Source: Komarekiella atlantica HA4396-MV6 (GTDB lineage: Bacteria > Cyanobacteriota > Cyanobacteriia > Cyanobacteriales > Nostocaceae). From it: 64,000 bases of DNA. Location of the stretch: NCBI GenBank assembly GCA_019359395.1, contig JAHHHK010000007.1:124001-188000 (forward strand), given 5' to 3'. Under the pieces are notes generated by a model. That model was not told the DNA's origin and ran no database searches. It worked only from the letters and a program-made list of their open reading frames with translations. The translations under genes and the position numbers were made by a program. Shown piece after piece: positions 53,736 to 62,384 of the stretch. How positions within the stretch are numbered: the first letter of the stretch is position 1; each line of letters starts with the position of its first letter.

Positions 53736-55652
53736 ATGGTGCGATTAAAACCGTGGCAGTGGGTAGTTTTAGGAATCCCGATCGCTTTTATCATCACTTT
53801 CTTATTGATATCGGCAGGATCACAAATCCATGCATGGGGTATTAATTGGATCTGGGGTGTGTTCACCCTTGTATTTGTGGGCTGGCGTTGGCTGTTGGTG
53901 AAATGGACTCAACCTGCGGTCAACCAAGTAGAAGCTGTATTAGCGGAAGTCCGTGAAGAACTGGAATCAACAGCGGAAGATACAGTTATACCCACAGCAG
54001 GAAGCGACGTGACAAAGCAAGCAGAAGCCGCCCTGCAAGAGATTGTAAAAGCTGCACAAAGCGATCGCCCAATTTGGGAAGACTGGCAAACCTTCTGGAC
54101 ACGATGTCAGGATTTGGTTGTGGCGATCGCCCAGATCTACAATCCAGAAGTTCAATATCCCCTGTTAAACATTTATGTTCCCCAAGCTTACGGACTGATT
54201 CGGGGAACGGTGGATGATCTCGATCAATGGATGCAGAAGTTATCCCCTGTATTGAATCAGGTAACAGTTGGACAAGCATACCAAGCTTATGAAGTCTACC
54301 GGAAGTTAGAGCCATCCGCTCGGAAATTCTGGCGAGTTTGGAACTGGGCACAGTGGCTCTTAAATCCTGTGGCGGCGGTAGCAAAGCAAGCCAGTCAAGG
54401 TTACAGCAACCGAGCGACTCAAGAATTATTAGTGAATTTAAGTCAATTGCTCCGGGAAGCTGCCTTGCGGAACTTATGCCAACAGGCGATCGCTCTCTAC
54501 GGACGTAGTAAACTGCCAACTTCAGCATCCGTTGCTACACCAATACCCAAGGCAAAAACCCAAGCACTCCGAGACATCCTCACTCAAGCAGAACCAGCTG
54601 AGGCGGTTGAGCAAAAACCCGTCAATATTTTGTTGGTGGGGCGCACAGGCTCAGGAAAAAGCAGCCTAATTAATACGCTGTTTCAGGCTGATCTTGCAGC
54701 CGTTGATGTTTTGCCCAGTACTGATCGAATTCAGAATTACCACTGGCAGACGCAAAGTGGAGAAACGTTAACGCTTTGGGATACACCTGGTTATGAACAG
54801 GCCAACCGTGCCGACTTGCGAAAGCTAGTGCTTGATTATGCCACAAACGCAGATTTGTTGCTGCTCGTCACTCCTGCCCTTGATCCCGCCTTGCAGATGG
54901 ATGTGGACTTCCTCCAAGACATGGAAACAGAAGTTGCAGATTTACCTGCAATTGCGATCGTTACCCAAGTAGATCGTTTGCGTCCCATTCGGGAGTGGCA
55001 ACCGCCTTATGATTGGGAATGGGGCGATCGCCCAAAAGAAATTGCCATTCGGGAAGCTACTGAGTATCGCGCCAAGCTGTTAGGTAAATTTTGTCATCTA
55101 GTTTTGCCCGTCGTCACAGCTGATACCCAAACAGGTCGAGTCGCTTGGGGAGTAGAAGCGCTATCGTTGGGACTAGTGGAAGCGATCGCACCAACTAAGC
55201 AACTCCGTCTTGCCCGCTTTTTACGTAACCTCGAAGCCCGCACCGTCGCTGCTGCCAAAATCATTGACCACTATACTTTTCAAATGGCGACAACACAGGG
55301 ATTAACAGCACTGCTTAAAAGTCCCGTTCTCCAATTCGTTTCTACGCTCTCAACAGGTTCTCCAGCTCTAGCTTATCTACTGGCTGAGCAAATTCCCGTG
55401 GAACAGTTGCCAATTGTAATTGGCAAACTCCAGATGGCGTATGAGCTTTTCTCGCTCTTAGATAATAGCAACCTTAACCCGCTTAACTTTGAGTTGTTAT
55501 CCCTGTGGCCGTTGCTGCTAGAAAATCCCTCCTCACCTGACCGCAACGCCTGGGCATTTGGCCACGCCCTAGTCGAATACTGGACTCAAAATCTCACAGT
55601 TGAACAACTCCGAGAGCGATTTAAGTATTATCTTGTCGTGCCCCCACAATAA
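53736..55652 (+). CDS. Membrane-anchored Era/TrmE-like GTPase
   Basis: GTP-binding protein with two N-terminal membrane segments (WVVLGIPIAFIITFLLISAG; WGINWIWGVFTLVFVGWRWLLV). About 638 residues. Residues 35-300 form a helical region of unknown use. The GTPase domain then shows G1 LLVGRTGSGKSSLINTLF, G3 WDTPGYEQ and a modified G4 TQVD (instead of NKxD) in AIAIVTQVDRLRP. The C-terminal 150 residues are helical and partly hydrophobic, as in DUF697/YcjF-type partners. Similar proteins are often near cell-division or stress genes; here it stands alone. ATG 53736 is preceded by no strong ribosome-binding site. Confidence 0.85.
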   Translation: MVRLKPWQWVVLGIPIAFIITFLLISAGSQIHAWGINWIWGVFTLVFVGWRWLLVKWTQPAVNQVEAVLAEVREELESTAEDTVIPTAGSDVTKQAEAALQEIVKAAQSDRPIWEDWQTFWTRCQDLVVAIAQIYNPEVQYPLLNIYVPQAYGLIRGTVDDLDQWMQKLSPVLNQVTVGQAYQAYEVYRKLEPSARKFWRVWNWAQWLLNPVAAVAKQASQGYSNRATQELLVNLSQLLREAALRNLCQQAIALYGRSKLPTSASVATPIPKAKTQALRDILTQAEPAEAVEQKPVNILLVGRTGSGKSSLINTLFQADLAAVDVLPSTDRIQNYHWQTQSGETLTLWDTPGYEQANRADLRKLVLDYATNADLLLLVTPALDPALQMDVDFLQDMETEVADLPAIAIVTQVDRLRPIREWQPPYDWEWGDRPKEIAIREATEYRAKLLGKFCHLVLPVVTADTQTGRVAWGVEALSLGLVEAIAPTKQLRLARFLRNLEARTVAAAKIIDHYTFQMATTQGLTALLKSPVLQFVSTLSTGSPALAYLLAEQIPVEQLPIVIGKLQMAYELFSLLDNSNLNPLNFELLSLWPLLLENPSSPDRNAWAFGHALVEYWTQNLTVEQLRERFKYYLVVPPQ

Positions 55653-55766
55653 ACTGTGTTCTATGGATTTGAAAATTGCTGTAAAGCAATGTTGTATTGC
55701 TCAAGCTATCACAACAAATAACAAAACAGGATTTGCCACAATTCAATTGCAAGCTAGAAATATTTG

Positions 55767-56030
55767 AACATTTGCAACAAATACTGGAACATTCATAATA
55801 AATGCTTAAGCATTTGCAAGTAAGGTATAAGCTGTTGCAACAAATACTAAAGCATTCATAAGAAAGGTTTAAGCATCTGCGAGTAAGCTATAAGCTGTTG
55901 CAATAAATACTGAAGCATTCATAAGAAAGGTTTAAGCATTTGCAAGTAAGGTATAAGCTATTGCAACAAATGCTTAAAGCTTTGCAACAAATGTTGGAGT
56001 ATTTAAAAGAAACTCTTAAGCATTTGCAAG
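55767..56030. repeat. 63-bp tandem repeat built from 21-bp subunits
   Basis: Units starting TAAGCATTTGCAAGTAAG occur at 55807, 55870 and 55933, exactly 63 bases apart, with degenerate part-units on both sides. Each contains KHLQVRY, KLLQQIL and KHS-stop-ERF in one plus-strand frame, so the 63-mer is three related 21-bp (seven-codon) pieces. Stops break the frame, so it is not a gene now. Confidence 0.88.
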
Positions 56031-56068
56031 TGATACCATTTAACTTTGAAAATGATACAAATACGTTG

Positions 56069-56097
56069 GTAGGGGCACGGCAATGCCGTGCCCCTAC
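56069..56097. repeat. GTAGGGGCACGGC hairpin repeat
   Basis: GTAGGGGCACGGC-AAT-GCCGTGCCCCTAC is a perfect 13-base stem. A truncated relative (GGCAGTGCCATGCCCCTAC) adjoins the mobile element at 47713. It is a dispersed palindrome of the REP type. Confidence 0.85.
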
Positions 56098-56497
56098 GAG
56101 AAATCTATATGTATCAAGATTTTCGTGAATTGGTATAAGATGATGTCTGAAAAGCTAGGTAATGGTATATTTTGCCATTATGACTGGAGCAAAGCGGAAG
56201 TCAGAATCTCTATTGTCCGTTAATTTCTGAGATGCTTCTCTACAAGACGCTCCTTTGTAGCTTGGCTTTTGCGTAGGGGTACATTACGCTATCGCTTCAT
56301 ACCCTGCGGGATCTTGCTACAGCATGACAATTTTGACTTATAAGACATCCTCTGAGATATCAGCGATCGCCTACTTGTTTGATAATAGCTAAAGCTTATG
56401 TGTATTGCGTCTAAAATATAACCGCTATCATCTCCTACTACATCGTGCTTGAGACTGTAACAATAGTGGTTATAACTACGTTGAGTAATACTTAACC

Positions 56498-57547
56498 GTG
56501 AACGCACCTACCAACATTTCAGCACAAACTCAAACTCGCAAAGCAGATCATATTCGGATTTGCTTAGAAGAAGATGTTCAGTGCCATGAAATCACCAATG
56601 GACTAGAACGCTATCGTTTTACTCATTGTTGCTTGCCCGAATTAAATCACAACGATATTGATATCAGTACGACTTTCTTAGGAAAACATCTCGGCGCACC
56701 CCTGTTAATTTCTTCCATGACTGGAGGAACAGAACAAGCGGGAATAATTAACCAACGTTTGGCCCAAGTTGCACAACACTACAAAATTGCAATGGGTGTT
56801 GGTTCCCAACGAGTAGCAGTAGAAAAACCTCAAGTGGCTGATACTTTTGCTATCCGCAAGTATGCTCCTGATGTGCTGCTGTTGGCGAATTTGGGCGCTG
56901 TGCAACTTAACTACAAGTATGGTTTAGATGAATGTTTGCGGGTAGTCGATATCGTAGAGGCTGATGCATTGATTTTACACCTCAACCCATTGCAAGAGTA
57001 TATTCAACCCAGAGGCGATACTAATTTTCGGGGATTACTGGACAAAATTTCTAACTTATGCAGCAAAATCCAAGTACCAGTGATTGCGAAAGAAGTGGGA
57101 AATGGCATCTCAGCGGTAATGGCAGAGAAACTCATAGCCGCTGGGGTGACAGCGATTGATGTGGCTGGTGCAGGTGGTACTTCTTGGGCAAAGGTGGAAA
57201 GTGAACGGGCTGAAAATGCCCTGCAACGCCGCTTGGGAAGAACATTTGCTGATTGGGGTTTGCCGACAGCAGAGTGCATTACGAGTATTCGAGCGATCGC
57301 CCCTAATATACCCTTGATTGCTTCAGGGGGATTGCGTCATGGACTAGATGCAGCAGTAGCGATCGCCCTTGGAGCAGATATAGCTGGTTTAGCAATGCCT
57401 TTCCTCAAAGCAGCAGCAGTATCAGAAGCAGCTGTTTCCGATCTGGCTGAGGTACTAATTGCTGAAATCACCACAGTTTTATTCTGCACTGGCAACAACA
57501 GCTTGTATCAGTTAAAGCACTCTGGGAGTTTACAGCGCATAGAATAA
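56498..57547 (+). CDS. fni: Type 2 isopentenyl-diphosphate isomerase
   Basis: FMN- and NAD(P)H-dependent isomerase interconverting isopentenyl and dimethylallyl diphosphates, feeding carotenoid, chlorophyll-tail and quinone synthesis. GTG start at 56498, 349 residues. Motifs: [16 protein letters not shown], the FMN-contacting [13 protein letters not shown] and [38 protein letters not shown], and [16 protein letters not shown]. Cyanobacteria usually carry this type rather than the Mg-dependent type 1 enzyme. Upstream is repeat DNA; sppA follows on the same strand about 108 bases away. Confidence 0.96.
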   Translation: MNAPTNISAQTQTRKADHIRICLEEDVQCHEITNGLERYRFTHCCLPELNHNDIDISTTFLGKHLGAPLLISSMTGGTEQAGIINQRLAQVAQHYKIAMGVGSQRVAVEKPQVADTFAIRKYAPDVLLLANLGAVQLNYKYGLDECLRVVDIVEADALILHLNPLQEYIQPRGDTNFRGLLDKISNLCSKIQVPVIAKEVGNGISAVMAEKLIAAGVTAIDVAGAGGTSWAKVESERAENALQRRLGRTFADWGLPTAECITSIRAIAPNIPLIASGGLRHGLDAAVAIALGADIAGLAMPFLKAAAVSEAAVSDLAEVLIAEITTVLFCTGNNSLYQLKHSGSLQRIE

Positions 57548-57611
57548 GATAAGTAGGTCGTTAGTCCTTTGTTCTTTGTCATTTGTCTTTTGTTCAAAAT
57601 GACTAGTATCT

Positions 57612-57657
57612 AATGACCAATGACCAATGACCAATGACTAATGACTAACGACTAATG
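57612..57657 (+). repeat. Heptanucleotide tandem repeat (STRR) at the sppA start
   Basis: AATGACC is repeated three times in tandem and is followed by AATGACT, AATGACT and variant units, reaching into the sppA start codon. An upstream tract (about 57568-57590) is rich in TTTGTC/TTTGTT words. These are the short tandem repeats typical of heterocystous cyanobacteria. Confidence 0.85.
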
Positions 57658-59490
57658 CGTAATTTTCTTAAACAAACTTTTGCTAGTTTAGTTGGCAGCT
57701 TACTAGGACTGATTATTTTCTCTGGTCTGGGAACTACTGGACTGCTATTGTTACTTTTAGCTGCCACCTCCTCCAAAAATCTTGGCCCAGAAGTGAAAGA
57801 TAAGTCAGTGCTGGTTTTTGACTTATCGATGAAAATTACTGATGGCGCACCCAGTTCCAGCGAAGTGCTGCAAAACACACTATCAGGTGTGGAAGATAAA
57901 AGAATGACACTCCGCAAAGTTCTGGAAACTCTGGAAAAGGCCCGGCGTGATCCGCGAATTGTTGGTATTTATTTAGATGCGACACGCACAAGAGACGCTA
58001 GTAGCGTCGGCTATGCATCTCTTAAAGAAGTCCGTCAAGCCTTGGAAAAATTCCGAACTGCGGGAAAAAAGATTGTGGCTTATGGTGGCAACTGGAGTGA
58101 GCAAGAATATTATCTGAGTTCGGTGGCAAATACCATTGTACTTAACCCTGTAGGACTAATGGAAGTCAACGGTTTGAGTAGTCAACCGATTTTCTTGACG
58201 GGAGCATTGCAAAAGTATGGTGTTGGCGTTCAGGTTGTGCGGGTAGGAAAATTTAAGGGAGCAGTAGAACCGTTAATTCTCACAAAACTAAGTCCAGAAA
58301 ACCGCGAACAAACACAAAAATTGTTAGACGATGTTTGGGGAGAGTGGCGCACGGCTGTGGGAACAAGTCGTAAAATTAACCCCCAACAGTTGCAAGCGAT
58401 CACCGATAATCAAGCGGTACTGGAAGCAACGGAAGCCAAAACCAGCGGTTTGATAGATCAAGTAGCATACGTTGATCAAGTGGTAGCTGATCTCAAGCAA
58501 CTGACAGCTAGTAAAAAGGAAGACAAAACATTCCGACAAATTAACTTAGATGACTACGCGCAAGTTCCCGGCAAATCGTTAGGTGTAGACCGCAACTCGA
58601 AAAACAAAATCGCCGTTGTTTATGTTGAGGGTGAGATTGTCGATGGTAGAGGTGAAACTGGAGAAGTCGGAGGCGATCGCTTTGCAAAAATCTTTAACAA
58701 ACTGCGACAAGATAATGATGTCAAAGCAGTAATTCTGCGGATTAACAGCCCTGGTGGTAGTGCTACCGCCGCTGAAATCATGCAACGAGAAGTCCGGCTA
58801 ACGCGTGAAGTAAAACCAGTTGTAGTCTCAATGGGTGATGTCGCCGCCTCTGGTGGTTACTGGATCGCCAGCGACTCTAACCGGATTTTTGCCGAACCAA
58901 ATACAATTACAGGTTCAATTGGTGTGTTTGGAGTACTGTTAAATGGTCAAAAGCTGGCGAACGATAATGGTATAACCTGGGATTCGGTAAAAACTGGACG
59001 CTATGCTGATAGTCAAACAGCTTCTCGCCCAAAATCGCCCCAAGAGTTAGCGCTTTACCAGCGCAGTGTTAACCGGATTTACAATATGTTTTTGAATAAA
59101 GTTTCTCAAGGTCGGAAACTGCCAGAACAAAAAGTAGCAGAAATTGCTCAAGGACGAGTTTGGTCGGGTATGGCGGCTAAAGAAATTGGTTTGGTAGATG
59201 AAATTGGCGGTTTGAATGCTGCGATCAAATACGCTGCTAAGCAGGCGAATCTAGGTAATGATTGGGAATTACAAGAGTACCCGCGAGTTAGCAGCTTTGA
59301 AGAACGCTTTTTTGGGCGAGCAACTGAAGAGGTGCAAGCTGCTTTAGGACTTGAAGGGGCGAAACTCAAACAATCCAATCCCCTCACCGCTGAATTTGAG
59401 AAACTGCAACAAGAAATTGGGATTTTGCAAAAGATGAACGATCCACAGGGAGTTTATGCCCGTTTGCCTTTCAACATTAAAATTGAGTAG
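57655..59490 (+). CDS. sppA: Signal peptide peptidase SppA, 67K type
   Basis: Membrane serine protease of the Ser-Lys dyad type that digests cleaved signal peptides; in cyanobacteria it is also linked to adaptation of the light-harvesting apparatus. The 611 residues start MRNFLKQTFASLVGSLLGLIIFSG with one N-terminal membrane segment, then two tandem ClpP-like folds. The catalytic Lys is in VVRVGKFKGAVEPL (first repeat) and the Ser in VVSMGDVAASGGYWIASDSN (second repeat). INSPGGSATAAEIMQREV and IFAEPNTITGSIGV are the usual flanking motifs. The ATG lies inside a heptanucleotide repeat, so the start may vary between strains. Confidence 0.95.
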   Translation: MRNFLKQTFASLVGSLLGLIIFSGLGTTGLLLLLLAATSSKNLGPEVKDKSVLVFDLSMKITDGAPSSSEVLQNTLSGVEDKRMTLRKVLETLEKARRDPRIVGIYLDATRTRDASSVGYASLKEVRQALEKFRTAGKKIVAYGGNWSEQEYYLSSVANTIVLNPVGLMEVNGLSSQPIFLTGALQKYGVGVQVVRVGKFKGAVEPLILTKLSPENREQTQKLLDDVWGEWRTAVGTSRKINPQQLQAITDNQAVLEATEAKTSGLIDQVAYVDQVVADLKQLTASKKEDKTFRQINLDDYAQVPGKSLGVDRNSKNKIAVVYVEGEIVDGRGETGEVGGDRFAKIFNKLRQDNDVKAVILRINSPGGSATAAEIMQREVRLTREVKPVVVSMGDVAASGGYWIASDSNRIFAEPNTITGSIGVFGVLLNGQKLANDNGITWDSVKTGRYADSQTASRPKSPQELALYQRSVNRIYNMFLNKVSQGRKLPEQKVAEIAQGRVWSGMAAKEIGLVDEIGGLNAAIKYAAKQANLGNDWELQEYPRVSSFEERFFGRATEEVQAALGLEGAKLKQSNPLTAEFEKLQQEIGILQKMNDPQGVYARLPFNIKIE

Positions 59491-59507
59491 TTGCAACGAT
59501 CACTAAA

Positions 59508-59538
59508 GACTAGGAAATAAAGAGGCTATTTCCTAGTC
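59508..59538 (+). terminator. Stem-loop after sppA
   Basis: GACTAGGAAATA pairs perfectly over 12 bases with TATTTCCTAGTC around a seven-base loop, 18 bases past the stop. The following sequence is not a U-tract, so it is a stabiliser or weak terminator. Confidence 0.6.
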
Positions 59539-59776
59539 AGGATTCAATATAAAAATATGTAATGAAAATGTTTTTTTATTACTCATAATTCAATAAAGTT
59601 CAGTTAACGTATGCATGGAAAAACTTATCCCAAAAGGCAAAATTAGAGGCACAGTTTTTAATAGAGGGCGATGCGTACACAGTAACTAAAATCAGCCAGA
59701 TTATGATAGTAATAACATCTGTGTATCTACCCGCAGCTATTCAACTGCCCATCTCACCTCTAACCCCAATCAAATT

Positions 59777-60487
59777 ATGTCAGTTGCTCAAGAATTAGAA
59801 CCTGCAAAAGATATAATATTTCCACCAGGAGATATATACAGTGACGAACCACCATTGGAAAGCGATTTACATTTACGGCAGATTATTCTGTTATTACAAT
59901 GCTTAGAATTGTGGTGGCAAAACCGCAATGACTATTATGCGGCGGGAAATTTGACAATTTACTACAGCCAACGTCAACTGAAATCAGAAGAATTTCGTGG
60001 GCCTGACTTTTTTGTAGTACGCGGATGCGATCGCCACCCGCGCAAAAGCTGGGTAATCTGGCAAGAAGATGGTAAGTATCCCAATATAATTGTCGAGTTA
60101 CTTTCGTCTTCTACAAAAGCTACTGACAAAGGCTTAAAAAAACAAATCTACCAAGATACATTTCGCACACCAGAGTATTTTTGGTTTGACCCATATAATT
60201 TAGAATTTGCTGGGTTTCATCTAGTAGACGGGAATTACCAACCGATAGAACCGAATTCCCAAGGTTGGTTATGGAGTCAGCAGTTAGATTTATACTTAGG
60301 TGTGCATAACAATCAATTACGCTATTTTACAGCGCAAGGACAGTTATTACCGACACCAGAAGAATTTGCTGAACAGGAAAAGCAGCGTGCTGAACAGGAA
60401 AAGCAGCGTGCTGAACAGGAAAAGCAGCGTGCTGAACGTTTAGCCGCTAGGTTGCGAGAATTAAATATTGATCCCGATCATCTATGA
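59777..60487 (+). CDS. Uma2-family protein with C-terminal heptad repeat
   Basis: Uma2 (DUF820) family, PD-(D/E)XK-like fold, numerous in cyanobacteria and of unproven role. The 236 residues contain the fold blocks YYSQRQLKSEEFRGPDFFVVRGCDRH, WVIWQEDGKYPNIIVELLSSSTKATDKGLKKQIYQD with the nuclease-like Asp/Glu/Lys positions, and FRTPEYFWFDPYNLEFAGF. The C-terminus has three perfect copies of EQEKQRA (about residues 198-218) followed by ERLAARLREL, a short coiled coil; the DNA encoding it is a 21-bp tandem repeat. It lies between sppA and a mobile element. Confidence 0.88.
   Translation: MSVAQELEPAKDIIFPPGDIYSDEPPLESDLHLRQIILLLQCLELWWQNRNDYYAAGNLTIYYSQRQLKSEEFRGPDFFVVRGCDRHPRKSWVIWQEDGKYPNIIVELLSSSTKATDKGLKKQIYQDTFRTPEYFWFDPYNLEFAGFHLVDGNYQPIEPNSQGWLWSQQLDLYLGVHNNQLRYFTAQGQLLPTPEEFAEQEKQRAEQEKQRAEQEKQRAERLAARLRELNIDPDHL
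60369..60431 (+). repeat. In-gene 21-bp tandem repeat in the Uma2 gene
   Basis: GAACAGGAAAAGCAGCGTGC recurs three times at a 21-base spacing, encoding EQEKQRA each time. The copies are nearly identical at DNA level, so the expansion is recent. Confidence 0.85.
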
Positions 60488-60620
60488 AAATTGATTTTGT
60501 TACCAGGTAATTCAGTTTTGTCAGCTGTGTAAAAACTCTACAAGAGTTGTTCCTTGAGCAAGGAAATCAGAATAACGGCTATCTAAATCAATACCTTCGC
60601 TAAAAAAAGAGGATAAAGAC

Positions 60621-60825
60621 CATTGGTGTCAACTTCAGCTAAAAATAGCTTTACTGTTAGCCTCCTCACCCGCCAGAGAATTCATTCTCTGGCGGATGAG
60701 CGAAAGTCTACTCAAGTAGACTGAGGATTTTGGGAATATTTTAGTCATATAAAGATGACTTTTGCTATTAGCAAGGAACTTCAGTTCAAGGCGGGATATG
60801 GATTTCACGTTAAGTTGACACGTAT
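60621..60825 (-). mobile_element. 205-bp non-autonomous element (MITE-like), copy 2
   Basis: Inverted relative to the copy at 47508-47712 and of the same length. The terminal inverted repeats are intact here: GTGTCAACTT at 60626 and AAGTTGACAC ending at 60821. The ten-base word GGATAAAGAC lies immediately outside both ends (60611-60620 and 60826-60835), a clear target-site duplication. The same two internal hairpins are present. Coding capacity is nil, so it must be moved by a transposase encoded elsewhere. Confidence 0.92.
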
Positions 60826-60835
60826 GGATAAAGAC

Positions 60836-61124
60836 AGAGGGCTGATGTTGTAGAGTTATGATCTTCCACAACAACTTAGAAGCTACAAGCAACCCATGTT
60901 TGACATCCTATTACTGTTACAATGCCTGCTACTGTTGATAAATGCTATAACAATGCCATAGATGAACCGGATCATGATAGCAATGCTAGCAATGAATGTC
61001 ACGTAGACGTTTTAGCTAAATAATAGTGATATAACAAAACAACCTATTAGTAAGCATTTCAGGGTATTGCCTGAAATATTTTAAAACGGTAAGCGATAGC
61101 TATGGTGTTAGTTTATGCTGTGAA
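60836..61124. other. Gap between mobile element and tnpB
   Basis: 289 bases without a gene. ATTTCAGG-GTATTG-CCTGAAAT (61056-61077) followed by ATTTT is a terminator-like hairpin on the plus strand. The stretch nearest 61118 should be target DNA flanking the transposon right end. Confidence 0.55.
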
Positions 61125-62384
61125 CTACCCACACTGTACCGTCAGGTCAGTGTGGGCTTCCTGTCCAACGGAAAGCACAGTAGTAGATTTCTTGCGTCCT
61201 CTACTGCTGCGACTTACATCTGGGCGACAAGCTTCTTGATGAAGTTGTTCATGGGGGAAACCCCCAAGACCACACTTCATCGCTTTATCCCCCGTTCCAG
61301 AGGTCAAAATCCGTAGTCCTTCGTCTCGAAGGTTAATACTTGCGTTGATATCCCTGTCATGCTTAGTTTGGCAATTATCACAAGTCCAGAATCTTACATC
61401 TAGCGGCAAACTACCAACTTGGTTAAGGCACACATGACAGGTTTTTGAACTAGGAAAAAATCTATCTACTTCTTGATAAATCTTTCCTTCCACCTCTGCT
61501 TTGTATTTAAGCATTGTGCAAAACATCCCCCATCCAACCTGATGAATAGATTTGGCAAGACAGTGGTTTTGCATCATGCCTTTAACATTGAGATTTTCTA
61601 CAACAATAACTTGGTTTTCGTTAACTATCCTACGAGACAGCTTATGTAAAAAATCTTCACGGCAGTTAGTGATTTTTCTGTGAACCCTAGCAACTTTATT
61701 TCTAGATTTAATGCGGTTATTAGAACTTTTCTTTTTTCTAGATAGTTGTTGCTGCTTAAGTTTTAAATTCTTTTCGTGTTTGTTGAGTATCCTAGGATTG
61801 TCAAATTTAGAACCATCACTAGTAACAGCAAAATGAGTTAACCCCAAATCAATACCTATTGCTTTACCTTCTGTATTTGAACTAGGTTTATCTTTACCAT
61901 CATCAAATAGAATTGCTGCAAAGTATTGATGAGAACAGTTTTTGGATACAGTTACAGTCTTAATTTTGCCCTCAATTGGTCTATGGATAATTGCTGTTAC
62001 ATCTCCTATTTTTGGCAGGCTTACGCAATTATCAGCGACTTTGACATTTTGAGGATATTGTATTGACTGCTTACCATGCTTGGATTTGAATCTGGGATAT
62101 TTAGCTCTTTTTTCAAAGAAGTTGTTAAAAGCAACTCCCAAGTTTAAACAAACTTGCTGTAAGCATTGCGAGCAGGTCAAAGTTAACCACTCATGCTCTT
62201 TTTTGAGCTGTGGAATTAGCTTTTTAACTTCATACCCAGAAAGTCCTTTACCTGTCTTTTTGTATGTTTGATTCATCAAATTCAGACAATAATTCCAAAT
62301 CCAACGACAGCTGCCAAAAGCTTGCGCTAGTATCTGTTGCTGTTGAACATCTGGATATAATCTGACTTTGACAACCCTAAACAT
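61125..62384 (-). CDS. tnpB: TnpB RNA-guided nuclease (IS200/IS605-type OrfB)
   Basis: RNA-guided DNA endonuclease of IS200/IS605-group transposons, ancestor-like to Cas12. The 419 residues begin MFRVVKVRLYPDVQQQQIL with the helix-turn-helix-like OrfB N-terminus. The RuvC catalytic residues are Asp179 (AIGIDLGLTHFAV), Glu263 (VVENLNVKGM) and Asp345 (KHDRDINASINL); a zinc ribbon has CHVC (316-319) and CDNC (335-338). All are intact, so it may be active. No tnpA lies beside it. The last codons overlap a hairpin that should form the transposon right end and the 3' part of the guide RNA. Confidence 0.95.
   Translation of the reverse strand: MFRVVKVRLYPDVQQQQILAQAFGSCRWIWNYCLNLMNQTYKKTGKGLSGYEVKKLIPQLKKEHEWLTLTCSQCLQQVCLNLGVAFNNFFEKRAKYPRFKSKHGKQSIQYPQNVKVADNCVSLPKIGDVTAIIHRPIEGKIKTVTVSKNCSHQYFAAILFDDGKDKPSSNTEGKAIGIDLGLTHFAVTSDGSKFDNPRILNKHEKNLKLKQQQLSRKKKSSNNRIKSRNKVARVHRKITNCREDFLHKLSRRIVNENQVIVVENLNVKGMMQNHCLAKSIHQVGWGMFCTMLKYKAEVEGKIYQEVDRFFPSSKTCHVCLNQVGSLPLDVRFWTCDNCQTKHDRDINASINLRDEGLRILTSGTGDKAMKCGLGGFPHEQLHQEACRPDVSRSSRGRKKSTTVLSVGQEAHTDLTVQCG
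61129..61155 (-). ncRNA. Putative TnpB right-end hairpin / omega-RNA 3' part
   Basis: CCACACTG and CAGTGTGG form an eight-base perfect stem around an 11-base loop overlapping the last codons of tnpB. In IS200/IS605 elements the right-end hairpin closes the transposon and its transcript serves as the scaffold of the TnpB guide RNA. By analogy the guide would begin just past the stop codon (below about 61118). The extent of the RNA is inferred. Confidence 0.55.

Larger units (their letters stand above)
55653..56497. other. Gap with tandem repeats before the isomerase gene
   Basis: 845 bases. It contains a 63-bp tandem repeat (55767-56030) and a perfect hairpin repeat (56069-56097), then GC-rich interspersed-repeat words near 56235-56290 and the fni promoter region. 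No gene was accepted. Confidence 0.7.

Noticed and set aside
60635-60892. 85-codon minus-strand frame at the Uma2-tnpB gap
   Set aside because: It runs through the 205-bp element, including its palindromes; the related copy at 47.5 kb does not keep the frame.
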